A stretch of DNA of 64,000 nucleotides from Glutamicibacter sp. B1 (GTDB lineage Bacteria > Actinomycetota > Actinomycetes > Actinomycetales > Micrococcaceae), in NCBI RefSeq assembly GCF_039602135.1, contig NZ_CP125942.1, positions 1,860,001 to 1,924,000 on the forward strand, read 5' to 3'. Below the pieces are notes generated by a model, which was not told the origin of the DNA, did not search any database, and worked only from the letters and a program-made list of their open reading frames with translations. The position numbers and the translations under genes are program-made. Below, one piece after another: positions 46,542 through 56,015 of the stretch. Numbering within the stretch: position 1 is the first letter of the stretch; every line of letters starts with the position of its first letter.

Positions 46542-48078
46542 ATTCCGCTTCTCAATTATTCCCGGCATCATCTGCGTAGTACTGCTAGCCTATGCCTGGT
46601 TAGCACCGCTTTTGGGTCCGGTCACTGCTGACACTGTGAACCTAGGTTCCGTATATCAAAGCCCGAATGCAACGCATGTCTTTGGAACCGATCAGTTAGG
46701 GCGAGACGTGTGGGTACGCACCGCGGCCGCGCTACGAGTTTCACTTCTGATGGCGTTGGGCGCAGCAGTTTTTTCAACGCTCTTGGGAGTCCTCGCTGCG
46801 GTAATGGCAGTGACCTTTGGGCGAGTAGTTGACGGTATCATCAGTCGATCCATTGATGGCCTTAATGCCATACCGCATCTGTTGTTATCCGTGGTGATCC
46901 TAGCGTTATGGCCCGGGCAAATCTGGGCCATCATCATCTCTATTGCGGTCACTCACTGGACACAGGTTGCACGAGTTCTGCGGGCTAAATTGCTGGCTGA
47001 ACGCGAAAGTGGGTACGTCAAGCTCAGCGCGGCAACGGGTGCCAGTACGGTAGCGCTGTGGCGAACCCATCTGATTCCGGCGGTACTGCCCCAGATTGGA
47101 ATTGGATTTGCCCTCCAGATACCGCACGCGATGTGGCATGAATCAGCGCTGTCATTTCTTGGAGTAGGGCTTCCTGCCCAGTCTGCTTCTCTTGGATTGC
47201 TTCTTGAAGATGCACGCAGTGGAATTCTGGCTGGCACTTGGTGGCTATTATTGTTCCCCTCTGCCGTGCTCGTACTTGCCTGTTGGGCCATAGCCGGGCT
47301 GCTCCGACCCAGTACCGCGCGCCGACCTCTGCATCGCTCACGGCGCAAGAATTTGCGCCACGACTTTTGCGCCGTTGCCGAGTCCCAAGAAGTTTTCACA
47401 GCAGGAATCAGCGCCAGAGCCACGATCACAGCAGATGAAGAAGTCCTCGTTAACGATGTACATATCAGTGCTGCACCTGGAGCTATCGTTGCCCTCATGG
47501 GTGTATCTGGTGCCGGGAAAACCCTCTTCTTGCGGGCCGTCGCTGGCCTCTTGCCCGGTTCGCTGTCGGCCTCCACTCAGGTGAGGCTCAACGGGCGGTC
47601 CTGTAATAACGCCCGCCAAGGAAAAATGTTGGGGAAGGGTTTGGTGTTCATCCCCGGATCAGCGAGCACCGCGCTGAACCCGGTACGCACGATTCGCCAA
47701 GCACTCAAAAGAACCTTTCGCGACCATGCGCGCGTGGCCACAGGTCAGCAATTGGAACGATACTGGCGGCAATTTAACCTGGAAACAGACCTGTTAGATA
47801 GATATCCCCACCAGTTATCCGGTGGACAGGCTCAGCGCGCACTACTGGCGCTGGGTTTAGTGGGGAAACCTGCCTGCATTTTGCTAGATGAACCCACGAG
47901 CGCTCTTGACGAAGATACCCGAAGGGCCGTCAGCGACATGCTGCGTACCACCGCTGAGAAGGGAACCATCATAGTGATGGTGACCCACGACGTTGAACTA
48001 GCTGAACAGCTGGCTACCGTCATTTACACCATCCACGGTGGCGAATTGGTACCTACACGGTCGGCGCACAATGGTTAG
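46534..48078 (+). CDS. ABC transporter permease-ATPase fusion (DppC-DppD type)
   Basis: A 514-residue fusion. Residues 1-260 form a DppC/NikC-type permease with GTDQLGRDVW and the EAA loop AATGASTVALWRTHLIP (166-182). Residues 285-514 form an ATPase: Walker A GVSGAGKT (323-330), signature LSGGQ (428-432), Walker B CILLDEP. Where the Q-loop normally reads FQxP, this protein has VFIPGSAS, so the Gln is missing. It overlaps the upstream permease by 8 bp and is 12 bp from the last ATPase gene. Confidence 0.9.
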   Translation: MRRFRFSIIPGIICVVLLAYAWLAPLLGPVTADTVNLGSVYQSPNATHVFGTDQLGRDVWVRTAAALRVSLLMALGAAVFSTLLGVLAAVMAVTFGRVVDGIISRSIDGLNAIPHLLLSVVILALWPGQIWAIIISIAVTHWTQVARVLRAKLLAERESGYVKLSAATGASTVALWRTHLIPAVLPQIGIGFALQIPHAMWHESALSFLGVGLPAQSASLGLLLEDARSGILAGTWWLLLFPSAVLVLACWAIAGLLRPSTARRPLHRSRRKNLRHDFCAVAESQEVFTAGISARATITADEEVLVNDVHISAAPGAIVALMGVSGAGKTLFLRAVAGLLPGSLSASTQVRLNGRSCNNARQGKMLGKGLVFIPGSASTALNPVRTIRQALKRTFRDHARVATGQQLERYWRQFNLETDLLDRYPHQLSGGQAQRALLALGLVGKPACILLDEPTSALDEDTRRAVSDMLRTTAEKGTIIVMVTHDVELAEQLATVIYTIHGGELVPTRSAHNG

Positions 48079-48090
48079 AGAGCGTGAACA

Positions 48091-48771
48091 ATGAGTCTAA
48101 AACTGGAATCGGTGACATTGAACCTGGCGGGGCGTCAGGTTCTTCCCCCGACAACTCTGAACGTTCCAGCTGGTCGGCTTGTAGGTCTGACGGCGCCATC
48201 AGGTGCGGGGAAAACCAGTCTGATCTCTCTGGCAGCATTGCTGCAGCGTCCAACAAGCGGTCGGATCATTTTGGACGGAGTCCCTGTTCCATCAGAGCTT
48301 CCTACGGCAAGAATACTGGTGGCCCTGCGTCAACAAATCGGGGTCCTGCCACAAAACCCGCGAAGTTTTGCCGATCCTCGACTCACATTGGCAGAAACCA
48401 TCACCGCTCCCCTAGCCTTCCGAGATCACCGGTCACGGCCAGCTCCACTACGCTATCAAGAGCAGTTGCTTGACCTAGCCAGGCAAATGCGCCTGCCTGA
48501 ATCATTACTCTCTCGACTACCGTCGCAAGTTTCTGATGGTCAGCTGCAACGCGCCTTGATGGCTCGGGCACTGAGTTTAAGTCCACGAATACTGCTCTGT
48601 GACGAGCCAACCTCGGCACTTGACCCCACTACCACGGCGGCCATTTTCCAAGTGTTACGCGCTGCTGCGGACAATGGAGTCTCAGTGCTCGTAGCCTCAC
48701 ATGATCGCAGTTCGTTGGTCCAGTACTGCGACAAGGTCGTAGCCCTTTCTGAACTACAGCTAAACAATTGA
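48091..48771 (+). CDS. ABC transporter ATP-binding protein with atypical signature
   Basis: A 226-residue ATPase, the partner of the fused one. Walker A is APSGAGKTS, the Q-loop is intact (GVLPQNPRSF), Walker B is ILLCDEPTSALD and the H-loop VASHDR. The signature is VSDGQ in place of LSGGQ. It is shorter than OppF/NikE proteins and lacks their C-terminal oligopeptide domain. The stop is 2 bp from the end of the convergent ureD. Confidence 0.9.
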   Translation: MSLKLESVTLNLAGRQVLPPTTLNVPAGRLVGLTAPSGAGKTSLISLAALLQRPTSGRIILDGVPVPSELPTARILVALRQQIGVLPQNPRSFADPRLTLAETITAPLAFRDHRSRPAPLRYQEQLLDLARQMRLPESLLSRLPSQVSDGQLQRALMARALSLSPRILLCDEPTSALDPTTTAAIFQVLRAAADNGVSVLVASHDRSSLVQYCDKVVALSELQLNN

Positions 48772-48773
48772 AG

Positions 48774-49616
48774 CTAATATTTTCGTAGTTCAACTGGTTC
48801 TTGGGCGCGAAGGCGTTGACGCAGTGAATTAACAATGCATAGCAATACGGTGGAGGCTGATTCGGTTGACGTTCCTAGGGTTCGAACTGAGAGCCCTGAG
48901 GTAGCCGTCATGGAGATTCCGACATGAACAGGTTCATCTTGTTGCGCCGCCACCGCATAAGCGTCTTCTCGAAGACCCTCAACCATGGTGGTTTCAATCC
49001 GTGAATCCACAGCAAGCAACATGCCCACGTGTGTAAAGCCTTGCAAATATAGGAGTGATTCCACGTCTTGATCCTGCGGCTCAACCAGCAAGTTATCCAA
49101 GACCATCAAATTTCCATCAACATACACTTCGGTGCGCATCCGGATTCGGTGATATTTAAAAGGTTGCCCGTCTGGGCTCCAACCAGGTGTAATGATCTCG
49201 CACAAGACTAGGGAACTGGAGTCTTGCATCCGAACGACGGTTTTTTGCCGATAACTAGCATCGCGGTAGGCGATCAATTGGTCAGGTAGGTATTCCAGGA
49301 CCGCATAAGCACCCAACTCAATATTCAGCTGTGACTGAGCTTCGCCTTGTGGCGTGCGATAAATCTTTGTCGCAGACTGAGTGGTGAGCAACAAGCTGGC
49401 CTGTTCACCAACGTCGATGCCAATACGATACCTGTCTGCCCCGAGGTAGCCACCGCCAGGATTGACGACCGTATAACAAACTTGGGCGGTGTTATCGAGA
49501 TAGTGAGGGCGGAGCACACGCAATGCGCCCTGATGATACTGACTGGTGGCAATGTCCTTGCCCGCCCTGCGCTCAATCCGCAGATCAAGCTCACCGGTGA
49601 GTCTTTGCTTGATCAC
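48774..49616 (-). CDS. ureD: Urease accessory protein UreD
   Basis: A 280-residue beta-rich scaffold protein. Key parts are LLTTQSATKIYR, YLPDQLIAYRDASYRQKT and the C-terminal RLRAQEPVELRKY. It binds apo-urease and with UreF and UreG inserts nickel. GTG 49616 overlaps the ureG stop by one base (TAGTG), which fits operon coupling and the N-terminus [19 protein letters not shown]. It is the last gene of ureABCEFGD. Confidence 0.95.
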   Translation of the reverse strand: MIKQRLTGELDLRIERRAGKDIATSQYHQGALRVLRPHYLDNTAQVCYTVVNPGGGYLGADRYRIGIDVGEQASLLLTTQSATKIYRTPQGEAQSQLNIELGAYAVLEYLPDQLIAYRDASYRQKTVVRMQDSSSLVLCEIITPGWSPDGQPFKYHRIRMRTEVYVDGNLMVLDNLLVEPQDQDVESLLYLQGFTHVGMLLAVDSRIETTMVEGLREDAYAVAAQQDEPVHVGISMTATSGLSVRTLGTSTESASTVLLCIVNSLRQRLRAQEPVELRKY

Positions 49617-50227
49617 TAGGCAAGATCCGTCATCAGAACATCGTGCTTCAGCCACGCAATGACGTGCTCTAGTCCGGTGTCCGTTTTCAGGTTGGTGAAG
49701 CAGAACGGTTTGTCTCCACGGAACTGTTTTGAGTCTGACTCCATTACCGAAAGATCCGCACCGACATATGGAGCCAGATCAGTCTTATTAATGATGAACA
49801 GGTCAGATTTGATCATTCCCTGCCCTGCTTTGCGTGGAATCTTCTCTCCTTGGGCCACATCAATAATATAGATGGAAAAGTCCACGAGTTCTGGCGAGAA
49901 CGTCGCTGAGAGGTTGTCTCCTCCAGATTCAACGAAGATGACTTGGAGATCTTTGTGCTTCGTTTTTAGCTCCTCGATCGCGGCGGCGTTCATTGAGGTG
50001 TCTTCGCGAATAGCGGTATGTGGGCATCCACCGGTCTCAATGCCAACGATTCGGTCCAAAGGCAGCACACCGTTGGCAGCCAAAATTTTGGCGTCTTCAA
50101 TGGTGTAAATGTCGTTGGTAATTGCGGCCATGGAGATTTCTCCGTCCAAGGCTCTGGTGATGCGCTCAATAAGTTGAGTCTTGCCGGCACCGACCGGGCC
50201 GCCGATGCCGATACGAATTGGTTCCAT
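49616..50227 (-). CDS. ureG: Urease accessory GTPase UreG
   Basis: A 203-residue SIMIBI GTPase. P-loop GGPVGAGKT (residues 9-17), the nickel-site CPH in [13 protein letters not shown] and the guanine motif [12 protein letters not shown] are present. It delivers nickel to urease with GTP hydrolysis. It follows ureF by 57 bp. Confidence 0.97.
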   Translation of the reverse strand: MEPIRIGIGGPVGAGKTQLIERITRALDGEISMAAITNDIYTIEDAKILAANGVLPLDRIVGIETGGCPHTAIREDTSMNAAAIEELKTKHKDLQVIFVESGGDNLSATFSPELVDFSIYIIDVAQGEKIPRKAGQGMIKSDLFIINKTDLAPYVGADLSVMESDSKQFRGDKPFCFTNLKTDTGLEHVIAWLKHDVLMTDLA

Positions 50228-50284
50228 AGTATGTTCCTCAAATCTCAGTTGGGACCGTGAAAACGGTCAAAGTGAAGGCCTTGG

Positions 50285-50980
50285 TTAAGACATAAACATT
50301 CGGGCGCGCTGATGCTCGTGGCGCATTTGCGCTATTTCCAAACCGGGTGTCGCTAGGCCTAAGTCTTGATCATCCAGAGTGAAAATTTTTATGACAGCTG
50401 CGTTGACTGTCCCGTGCATTTCTCGAATGACTCGTTGCCCTGCGTCCTGTCCCAGCGGAATAGCACGGATAGCGTTTTGAGTCAGACTTGTCGCGGTAGA
50501 AAACAAGTAACTACTCAGCGCGTCAGCAAGTGGGGCTCCCGCCCCACGTGCGGCTAGTGCGTAGGCGATGGCAGGATGGCCGGAACAGTTTCCCGTTTGG
50601 ATCGCTTGCTGATAACTGTGCAGTGCTGGCACAGGAAATCCTGCCAACGCCACGGCGAGCATTCGGGCACCCATTTTTTGCGCAGCCATCCGTAGTTGAC
50701 GAGGCAGAGCTGCTGCGTGAATCAGTCGGTCCAGTTCAATGATGCGTTGATCATCTTGGGCTTCGAAGGCAAGGCGTAAAAGCAAACCATCGGTATATGT
50801 CAGTGACTGCTCCAAAAACAAGCGTAGCCATAGGGCAAAACTCGATTCGTCGCGAACGTGCCCTGATTCCAGATAGGATTCCATCCCGAAAGAATGACTA
50901 AAAGCACCCGTTGGTAAAGCCGAGTCCGATAACTGCAATAGCGTCAGCAGGTGGCCGGAACTAGTGGGTGTGTTCTGCAT
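50285..50980 (-). CDS. ureF: Urease accessory protein UreF
   Basis: A 231-residue helical protein; LLQLSDSALPTGAFSHSFGMESYLE is the family hallmark (residues 12-36), and QNAIRAIPLGQDAGQRVI the C-terminal part. It bridges UreD and UreG. ATG 50980 overlaps ureE by 20 bp; longer in-frame codons inside ureE do not match the family. Confidence 0.95.
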   Translation of the reverse strand: MQNTPTSSGHLLTLLQLSDSALPTGAFSHSFGMESYLESGHVRDESSFALWLRLFLEQSLTYTDGLLLRLAFEAQDDQRIIELDRLIHAAALPRQLRMAAQKMGARMLAVALAGFPVPALHSYQQAIQTGNCSGHPAIAYALAARGAGAPLADALSSYLFSTATSLTQNAIRAIPLGQDAGQRVIREMHGTVNAAVIKIFTLDDQDLGLATPGLEIAQMRHEHQRARMFMS

Positions 50981-51434
50981 GACGGAATGGAACGGGCATG
51001 ACGCGTTCCTGTCGCTCATAAACAGCATTGTGATGCTTGAGGAAATCTTCCACAGTGTGGTCATACTGCACGACCATTACCTCAGCGCCGTATTCCGAAT
51101 CGGTGTCAAAGAATTGGGCCTGCAGATGACGATTTCCCAATGAATGCGCAATAAAGCCCATCTCAAAGATCGACTTCGGGGCAATAACGAGGACATCGGT
51201 AGGCAAGACTGAGACGGTAATGAGGTCCTCATCGGAGACATACAAGACGTCGCCGTCGCGTAGGTCCGGACCAGGGGTCAAGCGAAGACCGAGTTCACGC
51301 CCATGATCGGTAGTTACTCGTTGGATTCGCTTGACCAGTGCTGAACTGGGCAGAACTACTTTCTCGTGATGCCGCCCTTCAAGTAGCCCACTGCTCTCCT
51401 CATGGATATTGCCCACGAGTTTTTCAATAATCAT
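50961..51434 (-). CDS. ureE: Urease nickel metallochaperone UreE
   Basis: A 157-residue protein with the peptide-binding N-terminal domain and a nickel-binding C-terminal domain (ANSLGNRHLQAQF-type strand, here AHSLGNRHLQAQF). The C-terminus PFRHAEHTH gives three His, a short version of the His-rich tail. GGAGAACG precedes the ATG. Confidence 0.95.
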   Translation of the reverse strand: MIIEKLVGNIHEESSGLLEGRHHEKVVLPSSALVKRIQRVTTDHGRELGLRLTPGPDLRDGDVLYVSDEDLITVSVLPTDVLVIAPKSIFEMGFIAHSLGNRHLQAQFFDTDSEYGAEVMVVQYDHTVEDFLKHHNAVYERQERVMPVPFRHAEHTH

Positions 51435-51463
51435 CGTTCTCCTTCAGATTTTTCCCGCAGCAA

Positions 51464-53176
51464 TTAGAACAAGAAGTATCGCTGTGTCATGGGAAGTTGC
51501 GCCGAGGGCTCACAAGTGGCGAGCTCGCCGTCAACAAAGACCTCATAGGTTTGGGCGTCGACCTTGATGTCCGGTGTGTTCCCATTAAATTTCAGGTCAG
51601 CTTTGGTCAGGTCTCGAATTCCACTGCAGGCGCGGATCACTTTTCTCAGTCCCAGTTTTTGCGCAACTCCATCTTCGATAGCCGCTTGAGACATGAAAGT
51701 TATCGAACTTTTGTAGACGGCGCTGCCCATCGACCCAAAGCTCGGTCGCAAAGTGCGCGGCTGCGGTGTGGGAATAGAGGCGTTGGAGTCTCCCATGATC
51801 GATTGAACGATCAGTCCACCTTTAATGATCAGGTCCGGTTTGACTCCGAAAAAGGCCGGATCCCACAGTACGAGGTCAGCAAATTTTCCTTCTTCGACGC
51901 TACCGATTGAGTCCGAGATGCCATGGGCTATAGCAGGGTTGATTGTGTATTTTGCAACGTACCGCTTGAGCCGTTCGTTATCCCCCACTTTGGGGTCACC
52001 CGGCAGTTTGCCGCGCTGGCGTTTCATTGCGTCGGCCACTTGCCAGGTTCGAAGCACCACTTCACCGACGCGGCCCATTGCCTGAGAGTCTGACGAGGTA
52101 ATCGAGAAGACGCCCATGTCGTGTAAGACGTCCTCGGCTGCGATTGTCTCGGGACGGATGCGAGAATCCGCAAAGGCGACATCTTCGGGAATATCCGGGT
52201 TGAGATGGTGGCACACCATCAGCATGTCCAAGTGCTCGTCCACGGTGTTGCTTGTGTACGGCAGCGTTGGATTCGTGGAAGCTGGAATAACGTTGGGTAA
52301 TCCTGCCATTCGAATGATGTCCGGCGCGTGCCCACCGCCTGCGCCTTCGGTGTGAAATGTGTGAATTACTCGCCCGGCGATGGCTGCGATCGTATCCTCA
52401 ACAAACCCACACTCGTTCAAGGTATCGGTATGAATTGCCACCTGAACGTCGTACTGATCGGCGACCCGCAGTGAGGTGTCAATTGACGAGGAGGTAGCGC
52501 CCCAGTCCTCATGAATTTTCAGCCCAATGGCTCCAGCACGGATTTGCTCAACCAATGGGGCTTCGTTGCTGGCATGTCCTTTACCTAAAAACCCGATGTT
52601 GATCGGTAAGTTCTCGACTGCCTGTAGCATTCGAGAAATATTCCACGGCCCGGGCGTCAGGCTTGTTGCTTTGGTCCCTTCTGCCGGTCCAGTTCCGCCA
52701 CCAATCATGGTGGTTGTGCCATTGGCTAGAGCGGTCTCGACTTGGCCAGGCGAGATGAAGTGAATGTGCGTGTCGATGGCTCCGGCGGTGAGGATCTTGT
52801 GTTCGCCTGCAATGACTTCAGTCGCTGCGCCAATAATGATGTTTACGCCGTCGGAAATATCCGGGTTACCGGCCTTTCCGATTTTAAAGATGTGCCCATC
52901 ACGTAGTGCCACGTCGGCTTTGTAAATTCCTGAGTAGTCCAAAACTACGACGTTGGTGATGACGGTATCTGGGATTTGCTGATCTCTGGTGAGTCTGCCG
53001 TTTTGCCCCATGCCATCACGGATGACTTTTCCACCACCGAAGACAACTTCTTCACCGTAATTGGTGTAATCGTGTTCAATTTCCAAGATCAGCTCAGTGT
53101 CAGCCAAACGGATACCGTCACCGGTAGTTGGTCCGTACATTTCTGAATACTGCTTACGCGACATGTTGAAGCTCAT
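51464..53176 (-). CDS. ureC: Urease alpha subunit
   Basis: A 570-residue catalytic subunit. All nickel ligands are seen: H137 and H139 (DTHIHF), carbamylated K220 (GLKIHEDWG), H249 (IHTDT), H275 (HTFHTEG) and D363 (SSDSQAMG). The mobile flap [20 protein letters not shown] carries H323. It hydrolyses urea to ammonia and carbamate. ATG 53176 overlaps the ureB stop by four bases (ATGA). Confidence 0.98.
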   Translation of the reverse strand: MSFNMSRKQYSEMYGPTTGDGIRLADTELILEIEHDYTNYGEEVVFGGGKVIRDGMGQNGRLTRDQQIPDTVITNVVVLDYSGIYKADVALRDGHIFKIGKAGNPDISDGVNIIIGAATEVIAGEHKILTAGAIDTHIHFISPGQVETALANGTTTMIGGGTGPAEGTKATSLTPGPWNISRMLQAVENLPINIGFLGKGHASNEAPLVEQIRAGAIGLKIHEDWGATSSSIDTSLRVADQYDVQVAIHTDTLNECGFVEDTIAAIAGRVIHTFHTEGAGGGHAPDIIRMAGLPNVIPASTNPTLPYTSNTVDEHLDMLMVCHHLNPDIPEDVAFADSRIRPETIAAEDVLHDMGVFSITSSDSQAMGRVGEVVLRTWQVADAMKRQRGKLPGDPKVGDNERLKRYVAKYTINPAIAHGISDSIGSVEEGKFADLVLWDPAFFGVKPDLIIKGGLIVQSIMGDSNASIPTPQPRTLRPSFGSMGSAVYKSSITFMSQAAIEDGVAQKLGLRKVIRACSGIRDLTKADLKFNGNTPDIKVDAQTYEVFVDGELATCEPSAQLPMTQRYFLF

Positions 53177-53514
53177 GCTTTATGCTCCTGATCTTTAGTA
53201 GCCGGCTGATCCAAGGGTCCAGCAACCTGATCACGGAAACCGTGGACTTGGCGAGCACCAGAAAACTCGACCAGCTTTACCGTACGGGCATCTCCGGGTT
53301 CGAATCTCACGGCGGTGCCGGCTGGGATGTCCAGTCGGAATCCTCGCGTCGCGTCCCTATCAAATTCGAGCTGAGCGTTCACCTCAGCAAAATGAAAGTG
53401 CGAGCCGACTTGCACGGGCCTATCGCCACGATTAATTAGTCGTATCTCTAGCGTCTTCTGCTTTTCGTTGCAAAGAATTGGTTCATCTCGAAGGATGTAC
53501 TCTCCCGGAATCAT
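53173..53514 (-). CDS. ureB: Urease beta subunit
   Basis: A 113-residue subunit ([40 protein letters not shown]), all diagnostic. The usual actinobacterial organisation with separate UreA, UreB and UreC is kept. It starts 27 bp after ureA. Confidence 0.97.
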   Translation of the reverse strand: MIPGEYILRDEPILCNEKQKTLEIRLINRGDRPVQVGSHFHFAEVNAQLEFDRDATRGFRLDIPAGTAVRFEPGDARTVKLVEFSGARQVHGFRDQVAGPLDQPATKDQEHKA

Positions 53515-53541
53515 CGTCCGTGCCTTTCAGTTTCACCAAAA

Positions 53542-53844
53542 TTAGCGAATGGGGTTATGGACCGTGACAAGTTTTGTCCCGTCCGGGAAGGTCGCTTCAA
53601 CTTGCACGTCGTGAATCATCTCTGGGATTCCCTCCATCACGTCTTCACGGCGCAAGATGGTAGTGCCGTAGCTCATCAGCTCGGCGACTGTTTTGCCGTC
53701 GCGTGCGCCCTCGATGAGTTCATAGGTGATGATGGCAATTGATTCGGGGTAGTTCAGTTTCAGCCCACGTTCTTGTCTTCGGCGCGCAAGATCCGCTGCT
53801 ACGACGATCATGAGCTTTTCTTGCTCTCTCGGCGTCAGATGCAT
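53542..53844 (-). CDS. ureA: Urease gamma subunit
   Basis: A 100-residue subunit, starting [13 protein letters not shown] and containing [27 protein letters not shown] precedes the ATG by about eight bases. It is the first annotated subunit of the urease operon, but a 38-codon ORF ends 23 bp upstream. Confidence 0.97.
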   Translation of the reverse strand: MHLTPREQEKLMIVVAADLARRRQERGLKLNYPESIAIITYELIEGARDGKTVAELMSYGTTILRREDVMEGIPEMIHDVQVEATFPDGTKLVTVHNPIR

Positions 53845-53867
53845 TAAAAAATCTCCCCAATCAAGAG

Positions 53868-53984
53868 TTACTTGGCGGCTTCACATTGGTACTCGAGAGC
53901 GGCTAAAACTAGCCACGAGGGGTGTGAATATGGCAACAATAGCAGACCTTTTCTTTTGCGTCGGTAGGGACTTTTTCGGGTCAT
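53868..53984 (-). CDS. Candidate 38-aa small ORF leading the urease operon
   Basis: An ATG at 53984 is preceded six bases upstream by AAGGAG (TCAAGGAGTCTATTATG on the minus strand). It reads 38 codons to TAA at 53868-53870: a strongly basic start ([13 protein letters not shown]), a hydrophobic middle ([19 protein letters not shown]), and QCEAAK. It ends 23 bp before ureA. It could be a leader peptide or a small membrane protein; no family is recognised. Coding is inferred from the Shine-Dalgarno site and position. Confidence 0.5.
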   Translation of the reverse strand: MTRKSPYRRKRKGLLLLPYSHPSWLVLAALEYQCEAAK

Positions 53985-54213
53985 AATAGACTCCTTGACA
54001 TAAATTATTTCCCCAAGACAGGCATCATTTTACGGCCATAACGTTGCTGGTCACGGCATGTCTGTTTCGACCAAATTAAAAGTGCATTACATCCAGATTC
54101 AGTTGACGTCGCTAGAAAACACAACTGCTCCCCCGAGTCACGCTGGCGCGCGCAGTCGCCATTGCAAGTTCGAGGAGCAGTTTGAAAGAAATTTCTTGGG
54201 TGATTTCAGGGCG
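53985..54213. other. Upstream region of the urease operon
   Basis: The rest of the gap between ureA and the flavoprotein gene. It must hold the urease promoter (minus strand, TAAAAT near 54031 is a possible -10) and the flavoprotein 3' end. No clear operator or terminator was recognised. Confidence 0.4.
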
Positions 54214-55938
54214 TTATTCGACGAGCTTTCCCTCTTGAGAGACTTCGGTAATCAGAGAAGCAATTTCGGCAGGTACCTGAGGAATTGACTCACGGACAAT
54301 CCCCTGTGGCGACCAGACCAGATTTACCTGGAGGTCGGGGTCAGTCAGAGGATAGTCACTACGGTTATGGCAGCCACGGGTTTCCTTACGTTCCAGAGCT
54401 GACTCCAAGGTGGCCCGGGCCGCCAGTACAGAGGACTTCAAATCAAATGCATGGCAAAGATCTTGGAATCCGGCAATATCAGGATGGATTCCGATATTCT
54501 GCATGCGCTGTTCAATCACACTCAACTTTTCCAGGCCAAGCTGAAGACCAGCTTCATCGCGTACTACACCTGCATGAGCGGTCATCACGTCGCGGATTGC
54601 TCGCTGCAGGCTTCGAACGTTCTCTTCACCATCCGCTGCAACCAATTCTTGGACAGACTGCCGTGCATGGTCGATTGCCTCCTGAGAACGTTGGTGTGCA
54701 GTCAGTGAACGTGAATAGTTGGCAGCCTCCTGACCAACAATCCGGCCAAATACCAGTAGTTCAATGAGGGAGTTACCACCCAAGCGATTGGCGCCGTGCA
54801 GCCCTGAAGAGGCTTCCCCAATGGCGTAGAGTCCCGGGACTTCTGTTGCATGCGTGAGGGGGTCAACCCATACTCCACCCATGGAGTAGTGTGCGGTGGG
54901 TGCGATTTCGATCTTTTGTTGGGTGATATCGAGCATCTGTTCTTCCAACATGGTCTGGTACACGCGCGGCAACCTGGACATGATGGTCTCACGAGGTAGA
55001 TGCGAAACGTCCAGCCACACTCCTCCCTTCTCCGTGCCACGGCCTTCACTGATTTCTGTGTAGGCTGCCAGTGCTACTCGATCCCTGGTGGACAGTTCCA
55101 TACGCTCTGGATCGTAGCGTTCCATGAAGCGCTCTCCCAGGGCATTTGTGAGAATTCCACCTTCACCGCGGGCCGCTTCAGAAATCAATGTTCCTGCGAC
55201 TGATTCTGGTTCGATGATGCCCGATGGATGGAATTGTACGAGTTCAGCATCGCGCAACCGTGCGCCGGCTTCGACAGCTAGACGGAACGAGTCACCGGTG
55301 TTTTCGTCGCGGCGTGAACTACTGCGACGCCAGATTCGGTTGTGTCCGCCGGCGGCAAGGATCACCGCGTCGGCGTGGATCAGATAACCAGTGCCGTCAT
55401 TGACATCGAAGCCGTAGGCGCCGAAAATTTGTCCCTCGGCTACGAGTAATTCGGTGATGTAGACGGAATCCAGGACTGGGATTTGCAATTGTTCTGCTCG
55501 TCGAATCAGTGTTCGCTGAATCTCTAGTCCCGTGTAGTCACCAGCGAATGCCGTACGACGGAATTTGTGTGCCCCGAAGAACCGTTGCGAAATTCGCCCG
55601 TCTTGTTCACGGGCGAAGTTCATGCCGTAGCGTTCTAAATCTTCGATGCCTCGGCCAGCACCTTGAGCGACAACCTGAACCGTTCGTGGATCAGCCAGGT
55701 AGTAACTTTCTTTAATGGTGTCCGCGGCATGTTGCTGCCAGCTGTCTTCTTCGTCCATGGTGCCCAGTGCTGCATTGATGCCGCCGGCAGCCAATGACGT
55801 GTGCGCATCATGTTTTGGGCGCTTGCCAACTGCAAGTACATCGGTGCCTAGTTCTGCCAGTTCGATGGCTGCTCGCAGACCTGAACCGCCGGTTCCGATG
55901 ACGAGCACTGAAGTGGATATCTGCTGTTCTTTTCTCAT
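54214..55938 (-). CDS. FAD-dependent flavoprotein of the FrdA/SdhA/NadB family
   Basis: A 574-residue flavoprotein. The FAD site is VLVIGTGGSGLRAAIELAE at the N-terminus, with TSLAAGGINAALG next. Active-site segments are ELVQFHPSGII and TAHYSMGGVWVD, and the Arg-bearing loop is NRLGGNSLIELLVFG. The HYSMGG form is closer to fumarate reductase/succinate dehydrogenase than to L-aspartate oxidase. No iron-sulfur or membrane subunit is nearby, so the electron partner is unknown. ATG 55938 follows GGGAAAC. It is divergent from a LysR gene. Confidence 0.82.
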   Translation of the reverse strand: MRKEQQISTSVLVIGTGGSGLRAAIELAELGTDVLAVGKRPKHDAHTSLAAGGINAALGTMDEEDSWQQHAADTIKESYYLADPRTVQVVAQGAGRGIEDLERYGMNFAREQDGRISQRFFGAHKFRRTAFAGDYTGLEIQRTLIRRAEQLQIPVLDSVYITELLVAEGQIFGAYGFDVNDGTGYLIHADAVILAAGGHNRIWRRSSSRRDENTGDSFRLAVEAGARLRDAELVQFHPSGIIEPESVAGTLISEAARGEGGILTNALGERFMERYDPERMELSTRDRVALAAYTEISEGRGTEKGGVWLDVSHLPRETIMSRLPRVYQTMLEEQMLDITQQKIEIAPTAHYSMGGVWVDPLTHATEVPGLYAIGEASSGLHGANRLGGNSLIELLVFGRIVGQEAANYSRSLTAHQRSQEAIDHARQSVQELVAADGEENVRSLQRAIRDVMTAHAGVVRDEAGLQLGLEKLSVIEQRMQNIGIHPDIAGFQDLCHAFDLKSSVLAARATLESALERKETRGCHNRSDYPLTDPDLQVNLVWSPQGIVRESIPQVPAEIASLITEVSQEGKLVE

Positions 55939-55996
55939 GTTTCCCAGCATCTGCCGGCATTCAGAATACGTCCAATGAATTATCGGAATGATTACG

Positions 55997-56011
55997 ATAG
56001 CGATAGGCTAT
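55997..56011. promoter_or_regulatory. LysR-type T-N11-A box
   Basis: ATAGC and GCTAT flank GATAG, giving a perfect 5-bp inverted repeat with the T-N11-A core. It is 5 bp upstream of the LysR start and within the divergent promoter region. Confidence 0.65.
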
Positions 56012-56015
56012 ATAT

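Noticed and set aside
53290-53320. GGGTTCGAATCTC, like a tRNA T-loop
   Set aside because: It lies inside ureB and there is no acceptor or anticodon stem around it.
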